Shown here: one piece after another, positions 26,387 through 37,076 of the stretch
How the letters are laid out: each line of letters begins with the position of its first letter
Position numbering within the stretch: position 1 is the stretch's first letter
Source: Methylobacterium sp. J-078
GTDB taxonomy: Bacteria; Pseudomonadota; Alphaproteobacteria; Rhizobiales; Beijerinckiaceae
Assembly (NCBI RefSeq): GCF_022829285.1
Contig: NZ_JAKSYI010000108.1
Coordinates: 62,001-126,000 of the forward strand
Direction of reading: 5' to 3'
DNA: 64,000 nucleotides
Notes under the pieces: model-generated
Told to the model about the DNA's origin: nothing
What the model saw: the letters and a program-made list of their open reading frames with translations, nothing else
The model's database searches: none
Made by a program: the position numbers and the translations under genes

Positions 26387-26535
26387 GGGGCGGCTCCTCG
26401 AACTCGCGTCCAGCGACGGGGCAGCTGGGACGGGTGCCGTGCTTTACGGTGCCGGGAGGCCGCGATGAACCCGATAAATCGCGTCCCGGCCGGCGATTCA
26501 CGGGCCGGCGACCCATTCGCCTCACCCGTGCGGCG

Positions 26536-26563
26536 TTGCTTTCACTTAGGCCGTGGCTATAGT
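26536..26563 (+). promoter_or_regulatory. candidate sigma70-type promoter for yajC-secDF
   Basis: TTGCTT at 26536-26541, a 16-bp spacer and TATAGT at 26558-26563 (five of six matches to TATAAT) lie about 80 bp ahead of the yajC start. The -35 match is moderate. Among the GC-rich surroundings the TATAGT element stands out. Confidence 0.5.
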
Positions 26564-26644
26564 CCGCGCGCTTTTTGACAAGCCCGGACGCCCCCTCGAC
26601 CGAGGGTTTGGCGGCGCGGGCCTCATCCTTGAGGAGTCCTCCGC

Positions 26645-26980
26645 TTGATCACCCCCGCCTTCGCGCAAGGGGCCACCTCGGCCGCTGGCGGAGCGGACAT
26701 CGCCTTGCAGGTGGTGCCGTTCGTCCTCATCTTCGTCATCATGTACTTTCTGATCCTCCGTCCGCAGCAGCGCCGCGTGAAGGAGCATCAGAACATGGTC
26801 AAGAACGTGCGCCGCGACGACACCGTCGTCACCACCGGCGGCATCGTCGGCCGCGTCACCAAGGTCGCCGACGAGGCCTCGGAGATCGAGGTCGAGATCG
26901 CGCCCAACGTCCGCGTCAAGGTCGTGCGCACGATGATCTCGGAAGTCCGCGTCAAGGGCGCGCCGGTCAAGGCCGCCTGA
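26645..26980 (+). CDS. yajC: preprotein translocase accessory subunit YajC
   Basis: 111 residues from TTG 26645, supported by a GAGGAG ribosome-binding site ten bases upstream. One membrane segment (VVPFVLIFVIMYFLILRPQQ, about 23-42) is followed by the YajC signature RRVKEHQNMVKNVRRDDTVV and TTGGIVGRVTKV. YajC associates with SecDF in the inner membrane and helps SecYEG and YidC. It heads an operon with secD, secF and two assembly-factor-like genes. Confidence 0.93.
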   Translation: MITPAFAQGATSAAGGADIALQVVPFVLIFVIMYFLILRPQQRRVKEHQNMVKNVRRDDTVVTTGGIVGRVTKVADEASEIEVEIAPNVRVKVVRTMISEVRVKGAPVKAA

Positions 26981-27060
26981 CGGCGGCGACCCGGGCATGC
27001 GGGCCGGGCACGAGGGCCCGCATCGCCAGTGAAGAAACGGACACAGGACGGTACCGGCGG

Positions 27061-28668
27061 ATGCTGCGCTTCTCGAGAACCAAGATCGTCACGACGCTGG
27101 CCGTCATCCTGATCGGCCTCAGCCTCGCCGTGCCGAGCTTCTTCTCGCACGAGCAGCGCAAGGGCTTCATGGCCTCCCTGCCGGGCTGGTTCCCGAGCTG
27201 GATCGTGCCCCAGCGCGCCATCGTGCTCGGCCTCGATCTCCAGGGCGGCTCGCAGCTCCTGCTCGAGGTCGACCAGAACGAACTCGTGGCCTCCCAGGCC
27301 AAGGCCCTGCGCGACGACGTCCGCCGCATCCTCCAACAGGAGAGCGTGCGCGCCGAGGGCGGCATCCAGCTCCTGCAGCGCGGTGTTCAGGTCCGCGTGA
27401 CCGACGCGGCCGCGCGCGCCAAGCTGCTGCCGAAGCTGCGCGAGCTCGCCCAGCCGATCTCCAACCCCCTCGTCGGCCAGGGCGCGGGCCGCACCATCGA
27501 CATCGCCGAGCAGCCCGACGGTCTCGTGCGCCTGACCCTGACCGATGCGGGCATCACAGACCGCACCCGCCGCGCGGTGAGCCAGGGCATCGAAGTCATC
27601 CGCCGCCGCCTCGACTCGACGGGCACCACCGAGCCGTCGATCCAGCAGCAGGGCGCCGACCGAATCCTGATCCAGGTGCCGGGCGAACAGAACCCGGAGC
27701 GCCTGGAGAAGCTGCTGGGCTCCACCGCCAAGCTCGAATTCCGCATGCTTGCGGACTCGCCCTCCGGCGACGTCGATCTTCTGCCCTCGCGTGACGAGAA
27801 GGGCGCCAAGGTTCCGGTCGAGCGCCGGATCATGGCCGATGGCGGCGATCTCACCGACGCGCAGCCGGCCTTCGACCATCAGACCCAGGAGCCGATGGTC
27901 AGCTTCAAGTTCAACCTGAAGGGCGCGCAGCGCTTCGGCCAGGCGACCTCGGAGAATGTCGGCCGCCGCATGGCCATCGTGCTCGACAACGAGGTGGTCT
28001 CTGCGCCGCGCATCAACACCCCGATTACCGGCGGCTCCGGCCAGATCACCGGCAACTTCACGGTCCAGCAGGCCAACGACCTCTCGGTCCTCCTGCGGGC
28101 CGGCGCGCTGCCGGCGAAGTTCACCGTGGTCGAGCGCCGCGTGGTCGGTCCCGGCCTCGGGCGCGATTCCATCGAAGCCGGCAAGATGGCGACCCTGGTG
28201 GCCGGTGCCCTCGTCGTCGTCTTCATGTTCGCCACCTACGGGGTGTTCGGCTTCTTCGCCAACATCGCCCTCATCGTGCATGTGGGCCTCATCCTCGGCC
28301 TGATGTCGGTGCTCGAAGCCACCATGACCCTGCCGGGCATCGCCGGCATCGTGCTCACCATCGGCACGGCGGTGGATTCCAACGTGCTGATCTACGAGCG
28401 CGTGCGCGAGGAGGTGCGGGCCGGCCGCTCCATCGTCTCGGCGCTCCAGGCGGGCTTCGACAAGGCCTTCGCCACCATCATCGATTCGAACTCGACCATG
28501 GCGATCGCCGCCCTGATCCTGTTCTTCCTCGGCTCCGGCCCCGTGAAGGGCTTCGCCGTGGTGTTCATCCTCGGCATCCTCACCACGGTCATCACCGCCG
28601 TGACCCTGACCCGGATGATGATCGCCCTGTGGTACAACATGGCCCGGCCCAAGGCCCTGCCGTTCTAA
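27061..28668 (+). CDS. secD: protein translocase subunit SecD
   Basis: 535 residues from ATG 27061. The N-terminal membrane helix (IVTTLAVILIGLSLAVPSFF) precedes AIVLGLDLQGGSQLLLEVD, the family signature of the first periplasmic domain. A long periplasmic region holds RRAVSQGIEVIRRRLDSTGT, and the C-terminus has five helices including GIAGIVLTIGTAVDSNVLIY, whose Asp is the proton-coupling residue. SecD with SecF uses the proton gradient to pull proteins out of SecYEG. It lies between yajC and secF in the usual order. Confidence 0.95.
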   Translation: MLRFSRTKIVTTLAVILIGLSLAVPSFFSHEQRKGFMASLPGWFPSWIVPQRAIVLGLDLQGGSQLLLEVDQNELVASQAKALRDDVRRILQQESVRAEGGIQLLQRGVQVRVTDAAARAKLLPKLRELAQPISNPLVGQGAGRTIDIAEQPDGLVRLTLTDAGITDRTRRAVSQGIEVIRRRLDSTGTTEPSIQQQGADRILIQVPGEQNPERLEKLLGSTAKLEFRMLADSPSGDVDLLPSRDEKGAKVPVERRIMADGGDLTDAQPAFDHQTQEPMVSFKFNLKGAQRFGQATSENVGRRMAIVLDNEVVSAPRINTPITGGSGQITGNFTVQQANDLSVLLRAGALPAKFTVVERRVVGPGLGRDSIEAGKMATLVAGALVVVFMFATYGVFGFFANIALIVHVGLILGLMSVLEATMTLPGIAGIVLTIGTAVDSNVLIYERVREEVRAGRSIVSALQAGFDKAFATIIDSNSTMAIAALILFFLGSGPVKGFAVVFILGILTTVITAVTLTRMMIALWYNMARPKALPF

Positions 28669-28743
28669 TCGCCGGCCCTGCCGTCATCTCGGACGGCCGG
28701 CCTTCGTGGCCGGCATCCTTGACCAAGAGTTTCGAGACCGATC

Positions 28744-29691
28744 ATGCGCCTGCTCCGCCTCTGGCCCGACGAGTCGCACGTCGACTTCATGCGCTTCCGG
28801 CGCCTCACCTTCCCGCTCTCGGCCTTCATGTCCGTGGCGACGGTGGTGCTGTTCCTGACCGTCGGCCTGAATTTCGGCATCGACTTCAAGGGTGGCACCC
28901 TGGTGGAGCTTCAGGCGAAGTCGAAGACCGCCGATGTCGGCGCGGTGCGTCATACGGCGAACGGCTTCGGTTTCGGCGAGACGGAAGTGCAGGAACTCGG
29001 CGGCGAAGGCACCGTGCTGGTGCGCTTCCCGCTGCAGCCGGGCGAGCAGGGCCAGACGGCGGTGATGCAGAAGGCGCATGCCGCCTTCGACGCCGATTAC
29101 GAGTTCCGCCGTACCGAGACCGTGGGCCCCCGCGTCTCGGGCGAGCTCGTGCAGTCGGGCACCATCGGCGTCGTGCTGTCGGTGCTCGCGGTGCTGTTCT
29201 ACCTCTGGTTCCGCTTCGAGCGGGAGCTGGCGCTCGGCGCCATCGTGGGCACGCTCCACGACATCGTGCTGACGCTCGGCGTCTTCGTCATCACCCGCAT
29301 CGAGTTCAACATGACCTCGATCGCCGCGATCCTCACCATCGTGGGCTACTCGCTGAATGAAACGGTCGTGGTGTTCGACCGGACCCGCGAGCTGATGCGG
29401 CGCTACAAGACGATTCCGACGGTCGAACTCCTCAACCTCTCCATCAACTCCACCATGTCCCGCACGGTGATGACCGCGACCTCGGCCTTCCTGTCGCTGC
29501 TGGCCCTGGTGCTGTTCGGCGGCGAGGCGATCAAGGGCTTCGCCATCGTGATGCTGGCCGGCGTCGTGATCTGCACCTACTCGGCGATCTTCGTCTCGAC
29601 GCCGGTGCTGATCTATCTCGGCCTGATGCTCTCGGGCGTGAAGGCGCAGGGGCGCGCCACGGGTGGGCGCGTGCCCCAGGCGGCGGAGTAG
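28744..29691 (+). CDS. secF: protein translocase subunit SecF
   Basis: 315 residues. One N-terminal helix, then FGIDFKGGTLVELQAKSKT (SecF periplasmic signature), and the C-terminal membrane block with MTSIAAILTIVGYSLNETVV, VFDRTRELMRRYK and NSTMSRTVMTATSAFLSLLA. It forms the SecDF proton-driven motor. The stop is followed 8 bp later by the Mth938-domain gene, indicating cotranscription. Length is normal for alphaproteobacterial SecF. Confidence 0.95.
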   Translation: MRLLRLWPDESHVDFMRFRRLTFPLSAFMSVATVVLFLTVGLNFGIDFKGGTLVELQAKSKTADVGAVRHTANGFGFGETEVQELGGEGTVLVRFPLQPGEQGQTAVMQKAHAAFDADYEFRRTETVGPRVSGELVQSGTIGVVLSVLAVLFYLWFRFERELALGAIVGTLHDIVLTLGVFVITRIEFNMTSIAAILTIVGYSLNETVVVFDRTRELMRRYKTIPTVELLNLSINSTMSRTVMTATSAFLSLLALVLFGGEAIKGFAIVMLAGVVICTYSAIFVSTPVLIYLGLMLSGVKAQGRATGGRVPQAAE

Positions 29692-29699
29692 GGGCGGCC

Positions 29700-30089
29700 A
29701 TGGCGTCTTCCGGCAGCCTGCACGACGGCTTCGTTCCCGGGCGCCACCTCATCGACGCCTACGGCAACGGCGGCTTCCGCTTCGCCGAGATGTCCCATCG
29801 CGGCTCGATCCTGGTGACGCCGTCCGGCATCCGGGCCTGGGACGTGACCGAGCCCCGTGCCATCGACCGGAACGCGCTGCGTCCGATCCTCGCTGAGGCC
29901 GGGACGGTGGAACTCCTCCTCGTCGGAACCGGGCTCGACATCGCGCCTTTTCCCGATGCGCTCCGGCGTTGGCTCAAGGAGGGCGGCATCGGCCTCGACG
30001 TGATGCAGACGGGGGCCGCGGCGCGCACCTACAACATCCTCATGGCGGAGAACCGCAAGGTCGCCGCCGCCCTGATCGCGGTCGCATGA
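29700..30089 (+). CDS. Mth938-domain (DUF498) protein, NDUFAF3-like
   Basis: 129 residues. IDAYGNGGFRFAEMSHRGSI, VTPSGIRAWDV and VELLLVGTGLDIAPFPDALR, then IGLDVMQTGAAARTYNILMA, are the conserved blocks of the Mth938/DUF498 fold. The human member NDUFAF3 is a respiratory complex I assembly factor, and in alphaproteobacteria the gene commonly sits beside secDF (family knowledge). Here it follows secF by 8 bp and precedes an NDUFAF6-like gene by 13 bp. A role in membrane-complex assembly is inferred, not demonstrated by sequence. Confidence 0.85.
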   Translation: MASSGSLHDGFVPGRHLIDAYGNGGFRFAEMSHRGSILVTPSGIRAWDVTEPRAIDRNALRPILAEAGTVELLLVGTGLDIAPFPDALRRWLKEGGIGLDVMQTGAAARTYNILMAENRKVAAALIAVA

Positions 30090-30102
30090 TGAAGCGCGGG
30101 AC

Positions 30103-30984
30103 ATGACGGATTCGGACACCCGGACCAGCCCGGCCGAGGGCAACCTCGCCTTCGCCTTCCAGCATTGCGAGGGCTTGGTCCGGGACGGCGATCCCGACCG
30201 CTACTTCGCCACCCTCTTCGCGCCCGCTTCCGTCCGGCCCCACCTCTTCGCCCTCATCGCCTTCAGCCTCACCGTCGCCCGGGTCCGCGAGGCCGCCTCC
30301 AACCCGATGGCCGGCGAGATCCGCCTGCAATGGTGGCGCGACGCCCTCCAGGGCGAGGCCCGCGGCGACGTGAAGGCCAATCCCGTCGCCGCCGCCCTCG
30401 ACGACGCCATCGTCCGGCGCAAGCTCGGCCGCCAGCCCTTCGTCGACCTCATCGACGCCCGGGTCTTCGATCTCTACGAGGACCCGATGCCCCGGGTGAA
30501 CGACCTCGAGGGCTATTGCGGCGAGACCGTCTCGGCCCTGATCCGCCTCGGCGCCCTCGTCCTCTGCGACGGGGTCGAGCCCGGCGGCGCGGCGGCCGCG
30601 GGACACGCGGGCGTCGCCTACGGGGTCACCGGCCTCCTGCGCGCGCTCCCGTGGCACGCCCGCTCCGGCCAGGTCTACCTGCCCGCCGATATCCTCAAGA
30701 CCTACGGCGTCACCCGCGAAGACATCGTCACCGGGCGCGGCGGCCCCGGGCTCCTGCGCGCCACCGCCGACCTGCGGGCGCTCGCCCGCCGCCACCTCGA
30801 GGCCTACGAGGCGGCCCGCGCCACCATCGCGCCGGCCGCGCGCCCCGCCTTCCTGCCCGTGGCCCTGGTGGAGCCCTACCTCGCCGCCATGGAGCGGCCG
30901 GGCTACGACCCCCTCAACACGGTCATCGAGATTCCGCGCTGGCGCCGCCTCTGGACTCTCTGGCGCGCCTCCCGCCGGGGCTGA
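30103..30984 (+). CDS. squalene/phytoene-synthase-fold protein lacking catalytic Asp motifs, NDUFAF6-like
   Basis: 293 residues with the overall squalene/phytoene synthase fold. The first Asp-rich motif region reads AFSLTVARVREAASNPMAGE (about 53-72), then RLQWWRDAL, with no DxxxD. The second, normally LRDVGED, reads LLRALPWHARSGQVYLPADI (about 178-197), with Asp replaced by Ala and the Glu-Asp lost. Both changes match the NDUFAF6 branch as I recall it. A prenyl-synthase activity is therefore unlikely, and a complex I assembly role like that of NDUFAF6 is plausible. It ends the yajC-secDF transcription unit. Confidence 0.82.
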   Translation: MTDSDTRTSPAEGNLAFAFQHCEGLVRDGDPDRYFATLFAPASVRPHLFALIAFSLTVARVREAASNPMAGEIRLQWWRDALQGEARGDVKANPVAAALDDAIVRRKLGRQPFVDLIDARVFDLYEDPMPRVNDLEGYCGETVSALIRLGALVLCDGVEPGGAAAAGHAGVAYGVTGLLRALPWHARSGQVYLPADILKTYGVTREDIVTGRGGPGLLRATADLRALARRHLEAYEAARATIAPAARPAFLPVALVEPYLAAMERPGYDPLNTVIEIPRWRRLWTLWRASRRG

Positions 30985-31018
30985 ACCGAACCGGCCCTCG
31001 AAAAGGGAAGCCGCCATG

Positions 31019-31046
31019 AAAAAGGGCGGCCCCGAAGGAGCCGCCC
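31019..31046 (-). terminator. rho-independent terminator of the Mn catalase gene
   Basis: On the minus strand GGGCGGC and GCCGCCC arms (31040-31046 and 31024-31030) form a hairpin with a short GC-paired upper stem. It is followed by a run of five T (A-run at 31019-31023 on the plus strand). It lies about 30 bp after the catalase stop. It may also slow rightward transcripts from the sec operon, though no plus-strand T-run follows. Confidence 0.75.
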
Positions 31047-31074
31047 CGTCTTCATCCCGCCCGGAGCTTCCGGC

Positions 31075-31998
31075 TCAGCGGGCCTTCTTCGTCAGCTTCT
31101 CGGCGATCTCGAACATCTCCTGCGGCGCGTAGTCCGGGGTGAAGGCCGAGGGCACGCCGGTGAGCTGGTGGATCTTGCCGCCGTCCGGCATGCCCTCGAC
31201 GACGCTGAGCTCGCCCGGCGGGTCGCCCGGCAGCGCCATCTCGCCGTTGCCCCAGATGCCGGCCATCTCGGTGTAGTCGCCCGGGCTGAAGGTGTAGAGC
31301 CGGCGGTGCGAGCCCTCCTGGAGGTACTTCTGGCACTCGGGGATCTTGTCGAGGTTGATGTTCGGGGTCGGCAGGAACTTCTCGATCTCGACGCCGGTGA
31401 TCTTCTTCAAGGCCAGGGCGTAGGCGTGGGCGTGGACCGAGCCGCGCACCAGCAGGTAGCCGCAGACCTCGCGGCCGGTCGGGTCCGTCAGGGTCTCGTA
31501 GACGCGCAGCTTGTGCAGGCGGGCGCCGCATTCGAGGTGGAAGTTGTGCAGCAGGTCCACCACGACGTTGCCCGTGGTGGTGATGAAGTCGTTGTTCCAG
31601 GAGGCGCCGTTGCTGTTGACCGGTGTCACGCCGCCGCCGTTCGACAGGAAGGCGGCCGCAAGGCGGATGTCCTTCATGTCCTCGAACGGCGCCTTCGAGA
31701 TGTCGCCGCCGTCCTTCGCGTCGCCATCGTTGTCGGGACCGTTGGCGAGCATCGCCACGCCGTTGCTGACGAGCTCGACATGGCCGAGTTCCTCGGCCGT
31801 AATCGCCGCGACCAGGCTATAGAACGGGCGCAGCTTCGATTTGCTGCGGAAATTGAAGCTCTGGAACATGTAGTTCCCCAGAGTCGACATCTCGCCATAC
31901 TTGCCGCCGAGCAATTCCTGCAGCGCCGCGGCGGCGTTCGGATCTTTCCGCTTGGGGGCAGGAAGCTCGGCCTGTAGCTTGTCGACGCGCATAAACAT
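31075..31998 (-). CDS. manganese (non-haem) catalase
   Basis: 307 residues from ATG 31998, preceded by GGAGAAT; an upstream frame to 32061 lacks homology. FMRVDKLQAELP is the usual opening. GGKYGEMSTLGNYMFQSFNF, ITAEELGHVELVSN and LLHNFHLECGARLHKLRVYE carry the Glu/His ligands of the di-manganese centre, and SVHAHAYALALKKITGVEIE supplies a further His. The enzyme disproportionates hydrogen peroxide in the cytoplasm. It is divergent from the lactate permease gene. A GGAAC element lies upstream on the coding strand (32062-32066, reverse), but the matching -10 of a general-stress sigma promoter is not convincing. Confidence 0.92.
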   Translation of the reverse strand: MFMRVDKLQAELPAPKRKDPNAAAALQELLGGKYGEMSTLGNYMFQSFNFRSKSKLRPFYSLVAAITAEELGHVELVSNGVAMLANGPDNDGDAKDGGDISKAPFEDMKDIRLAAAFLSNGGGVTPVNSNGASWNNDFITTTGNVVVDLLHNFHLECGARLHKLRVYETLTDPTGREVCGYLLVRGSVHAHAYALALKKITGVEIEKFLPTPNINLDKIPECQKYLQEGSHRRLYTFSPGDYTEMAGIWGNGEMALPGDPPGELSVVEGMPDGGKIHQLTGVPSAFTPDYAPQEMFEIAEKLTKKAR

Positions 31999-32268
31999 AG
32001 ATTTATTCTCCGGTGCCGATCGCTCGGGGTCTCGTGGGGGAAGTGGCCGCCGCAGGCGCATGTTCCCCTCACGCGGGTAGGAATGCGCAGGGTGCGGCGC
32101 CGTCGACCGCTGCGAAAAAGCGCCCTGGCGCCTCGGCCCGGATCACGGATATCCATGCAACACCCTCTGAATACATGATTAACCGCGTTGAGCCGGCCGG
32201 ACCGCTCTGCTAGCTACGGGTACAAGGCCCGGCACGAGATCGGGCTTGCCCGGAGGAGTAAGGCGCCC

Positions 32269-33996
<1,728 letters not shown>

Positions 33997-34027
33997 TCGA
34001 CTGAACGCCGCAACGCCACGCGATCAG

Positions 34028-34055
34028 CCCGCCCCGGTCTCCGGGGCGGGTTTTT
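34028..34055 (+). terminator. rho-independent terminator after lactate permease gene
   Basis: A perfect 10-bp stem CCCGCCCCGG (34028-34037) / CCGGGGCGGG (34041-34050) with a TCT loop, immediately followed by TTTTT (34051-34055). It lies about 30 bp after the stop codon. Confidence 0.92.
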
Positions 34056-34194
34056 CATGCGCGCTGCCCATCGGTGGATTCGCGCTGTCCGGTCCGAGCA
34101 CCGGACAGTTCGGCGGAATCGTCCGGCCATTGTCGCTGTCGCGGGCCCGGATCGGGGCGCTATGGCCGTCCTCCGGGGAGCGGGGAGGCGGATC

Positions 34195-35055
34195 GTGCGC
34201 AGGGAAACGGCGGGTTGGGGCAGCGGCCTCGTGGGAATCCTCATCTTCAGCGCCTCCCTGCCGGCGACGCGGATCGCCGTCGGGGGCTTCACGCCCCTGT
34301 TCCTCACCTCGGCGCGGGCGGTGATCGCCGCGATCCTCGGTGCGGGGCTGCTCCTCGCCCTGCGCCAGCGGCAGCCGGCGCGCGGCGACCTCGCATCCCT
34401 GGCCCTGGTCGCCCTGGGCGTCGTGGTCGGCTTCCCGCTGCTGACCGCCCTGGCGCTCCAGCACGTCGACGCCGCGCATGCCGTGGTGTTCGTCGGCCTC
34501 CTGCCCCTCGCCACGGCCCTGTTCGGGGTTCTGCGCGGGGGCGAGCGCCCGCGGGCCGCCTTCTGGCTGTTCTCCGTCGTGGGGGCAGCGGCCGTGGCGG
34601 GGTTCGCCCTCGCGCAGGGCGGCGGCGCCTCCCCCGCCGGCGATCTCCTGATGATTGCGGCCATCCTGCTCTGCGGCCTCGGCTATGCCGAGGGGGCCGT
34701 CCTCGCGCGCCGCCTCGGGGGCTGGCAGGTCATCTCCTGGTCCCTCGTCCTGTCCCTTCCGGCGATGGCCGTGCTGGCCGTGACGACGCGGCCCTCGGCC
34801 TGGGCCGGAATCGGCTGGCCGGCCTGGGGCGGTCTCGCCTACGTCTCGGTGTTCAGCATGCTGGTGGGCTTCGTGTTCTGGTATCGCGGGCTGGCGCTGG
34901 GCGGCATCGCGGGGGTCGGCCAGCTGCAGTTGCTGCAGCCCTTCCTCGGGCTGGCGCTGGCGGGCTGGCTCCTGGGCGAGCCCGTCGCCCCCTCCATGCT
35001 GGCGGTGACGGGCCTCGTCGTGCTCTGCGTGGCGGGCGCCAAACGGTTCGCCTGA
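34195..35055 (+). CDS. EamA-family drug/metabolite transporter
   Basis: 286 residues if started at GTG 34195, which has GGGGAGG six bases upstream; ATG 34162 is a weaker alternative. Ten membrane helices in two EamA repeats: LIFSASLPATRIAVGGFTPL with RAVIAAILGAGLLL in the first, and GLAYVSVFSMLVGFVFWYRG with GQLQLLQPFLGLALAGWLLG in the second. Substrate unknown; members export amino acids or metabolites. The preceding terminator isolates it from lldP, and the GNAT gene follows after 63 bp on the same strand. Confidence 0.85.
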   Translation: MRRETAGWGSGLVGILIFSASLPATRIAVGGFTPLFLTSARAVIAAILGAGLLLALRQRQPARGDLASLALVALGVVVGFPLLTALALQHVDAAHAVVFVGLLPLATALFGVLRGGERPRAAFWLFSVVGAAAVAGFALAQGGGASPAGDLLMIAAILLCGLGYAEGAVLARRLGGWQVISWSLVLSLPAMAVLAVTTRPSAWAGIGWPAWGGLAYVSVFSMLVGFVFWYRGLALGGIAGVGQLQLLQPFLGLALAGWLLGEPVAPSMLAVTGLVVLCVAGAKRFA

Positions 35056-35118
35056 ACACGAGCGGTTCGCCTGAAAACCGGCCCGAAAGGCCGCGCGATC
35101 TGGTAAGCTCACGGGGCC

Positions 35119-35643
35119 ATGTTCAGCCTCGCCTCGCGCTATACCCTCGCCAAGCTTCCCCCCGCCGAGACCGCCCGCCTGCGCCTGACGCGGCTGGAGC
35201 CGGCCGACGCCGAGGCCGTGCGGGCACTCACCGACGATCCGGCCATCATCGAGGCGGTGGATTTCCTGTCCGCCCCCTTCACCCTGGCGGATGCGCGCCG
35301 CCTCATCGGGCCGGCCAAGGTACGCAAGGATTGCTTCCTGGGCGCCTGGCAACGGGTGGACGGCACCCTGGCGGCGATCGTCGGCCTCCACCTGCGCGGC
35401 GACCACGCCGCCGAGATCGGCTACTGGGTCGGCGGCGCGGCGCGCGGACAGGGGATCGGCACCGAGGCGGTCCGCGCCGCCCTCGGCCTGCTGCGCGAGC
35501 GCTTCCCCAACCGCTTCATCATCGCCGAGTGCCGACCCGAGAACGCGGCCTCCGTCGGCCTCCTGCGCAAGCTGGGGTTCCGCGACACCGGCGACGAGGG
35601 TCACCGGCCCGGACGGCGCATCTTCACATATGAGCCGGGCTGA
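35119..35643 (+). CDS. GNAT-family N-acetyltransferase (RimJ/RimL-like)
   Basis: 174 residues. [20 protein letters not shown] begins the fold and [20 protein letters not shown] carries the acetyl-CoA pyrophosphate loop R/Q-x-x-G-x-G/[21 protein letters not shown] and GFRDTG are typical of the RimJ/RimL branch that acetylates protein N-termini or small amines. Target unknown. The last 20 bp overlap the 3' end of the convergent MFS gene. Confidence 0.85.
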   Translation: MFSLASRYTLAKLPPAETARLRLTRLEPADAEAVRALTDDPAIIEAVDFLSAPFTLADARRLIGPAKVRKDCFLGAWQRVDGTLAAIVGLHLRGDHAAEIGYWVGGAARGQGIGTEAVRAALGLLRERFPNRFIIAECRPENAASVGLLRKLGFRDTGDEGHRPGRRIFTYEPG

Positions 35644-36937
35644 CGCGTTCCGCGGCCGGAACCCGGGCGAGCCCTCGGTAGATCACGATGGTGGCCAGCA
35701 AACCGCAGGCGCCGCCCAGCGCCATCCAGAGCCCGGGGGCCGCCTTGTTGGCGGTGGCCTCGATGAGGGAAGTCGAGATCAGCGGCGTCATCCCGCCGAA
35801 GAGGGCGGTGGCCAGGGAATAGGCCAGGGAGAATCCGGCCGTGCGCACCGCCGGCGGCACGATCTCGGTGAGCGCCACCACCATGGCGCCGTTGTAGCTG
35901 CCATAGAGGAAGGACAGCCACAGGAGCACGGCCAACATGGTCTCGAAGGTCGGATGCGCCACGAGCCAGGCCAGGGCCGGATAGGCCGTCACGAGGGTCA
36001 GGCCCGAGAACAGCAGCAGGATCGGGCGCCGGCCGATCCGGTCCGAGAGCGCCCCCATCACGGGGAGCCAGAACAGGTTCGACACCGCGACGCAGAACGT
36101 GACGATCAGGCTGTCGGTGTCGGAGAGCTTGAGGACGCTCTTGCCGAAGGTCGGGGTGTAGACCGTGATCGCGTAGAACGCGATCGTGGTCATCGCCACC
36201 ATCAGCATCCCGAGCCCGACGATCCGCCAGTTCCGCCCCAGGGTGCGCACCACCTCGCCCACCGGCGGGTGGACCTTGCGGGCCTGGAAGGCCGGGGTCT
36301 CCTGCAGCGAGCGCCGGATGTAGAACAGGAACGGTACGAGGAGGCAGCCGATCAGGAAGGGGATGCGCCAGCCCCAGGCGCCCATCTCGGCCGGCGACAG
36401 CAGGCGGTTGAGAGCGTAGCCGATGGCCGCCGCCGCCATGATCGCCACCTGCTGGCTGCCCGACTGCCAGGCGACGTAGAAGCCCTGGCGGCCGGGGGGC
36501 GCCAGCTCGGCGAGGTAGACCGAGACGCCGCCGAGCTCGACCCCGGCGGAAAAGCCCTGGAGCAGGCGACCGACCAGCACCAGGGCGGGCGCCAGGAGGC
36601 CGAGGGTGGCGTAGTCGGGCACCAGGGCGATCAGGATCGTGCCGGCGGCCATGATCGCCAGGGTGACGATGAGCCCCTTCCGGCGCCCGACCCGGTCGAC
36701 ATAGGCCCCGAGCAGCACGGCGCCGAGGGGCCGCATGAGGAAGCCGGCCCCGAAGGTCATGAAGGTCAGCATCAGCGAGGCGAATTCGTTCTCGCTGGGG
36801 AAGAACGCCTTGGCGATGTAGGAGGCGTAGAACCCGAATGCGAAGAAGTCGAACATCTCCAAGAAGTTGCCGCTCGTCACCCGCAGGACGGCGGCGGCCC
36901 GGGAGCCGCTCTTGTCGTGGTCCGGATGGCCCGCCAT
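35624..36937 (-). CDS. MFS transporter, metabolite:H+ symporter (MHS) type
   Basis: 437 residues from ATG 36937, with a GGGAGGG ribosome-binding site; an upstream ATG (36979) would add 14 residues without a site. Twelve helices. [20 protein letters not shown] is the MHS opening, and [20 protein letters not shown] with [20 protein letters not shown] are family signatures. Relatives carry citrate, tricarballylate, proline/betaine or dicarboxylates; CitA/tricarballylate-like wording is closest from memory. Substrate cannot be fixed. It overlaps the GNAT gene tail-to-tail by 20 bp. Confidence 0.87.
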   Translation of the reverse strand: MAGHPDHDKSGSRAAAVLRVTSGNFLEMFDFFAFGFYASYIAKAFFPSENEFASLMLTFMTFGAGFLMRPLGAVLLGAYVDRVGRRKGLIVTLAIMAAGTILIALVPDYATLGLLAPALVLVGRLLQGFSAGVELGGVSVYLAELAPPGRQGFYVAWQSGSQQVAIMAAAAIGYALNRLLSPAEMGAWGWRIPFLIGCLLVPFLFYIRRSLQETPAFQARKVHPPVGEVVRTLGRNWRIVGLGMLMVAMTTIAFYAITVYTPTFGKSVLKLSDTDSLIVTFCVAVSNLFWLPVMGALSDRIGRRPILLLFSGLTLVTAYPALAWLVAHPTFETMLAVLLWLSFLYGSYNGAMVVALTEIVPPAVRTAGFSLAYSLATALFGGMTPLISTSLIEATANKAAPGLWMALGGACGLLATIVIYRGLARVPAAERVSPAHM

Positions 36938-37076
36938 CGGAATTCCCTCCCCTGATACGTTCGACATTGGGTCGTTCATCCCAACGTGATCGTATTTTTT
37001 CGTGAGCGCTAGGGGAGGCGGGGGGCACAGGCGTTTCGATGCGGCCGGCGGGTTTTCGGGCGCCGCCGGCGCAACC

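Noticed and set aside
22925-26578. A 1217-codon open frame on the plus strand
   Set aside because: It runs antisense to the GT2, GT39 and DUF815 genes and through the DUF3597 gene in another frame; composition is Glu/Gly/Arg-rich shadow sequence of GC-rich DNA with no recognisable domain.
30103-30984. Phytoene or squalene synthase activity
   Set aside because: Both Asp-rich catalytic motifs are missing, which fits the NDUFAF6 branch better.
31999-32268. General-stress (EcfG-type) promoter for the Mn catalase
   Set aside because: A GGAAC element exists on the minus strand, but no CGTT/GTT -10 element stands at the expected 16-17 bp distance.
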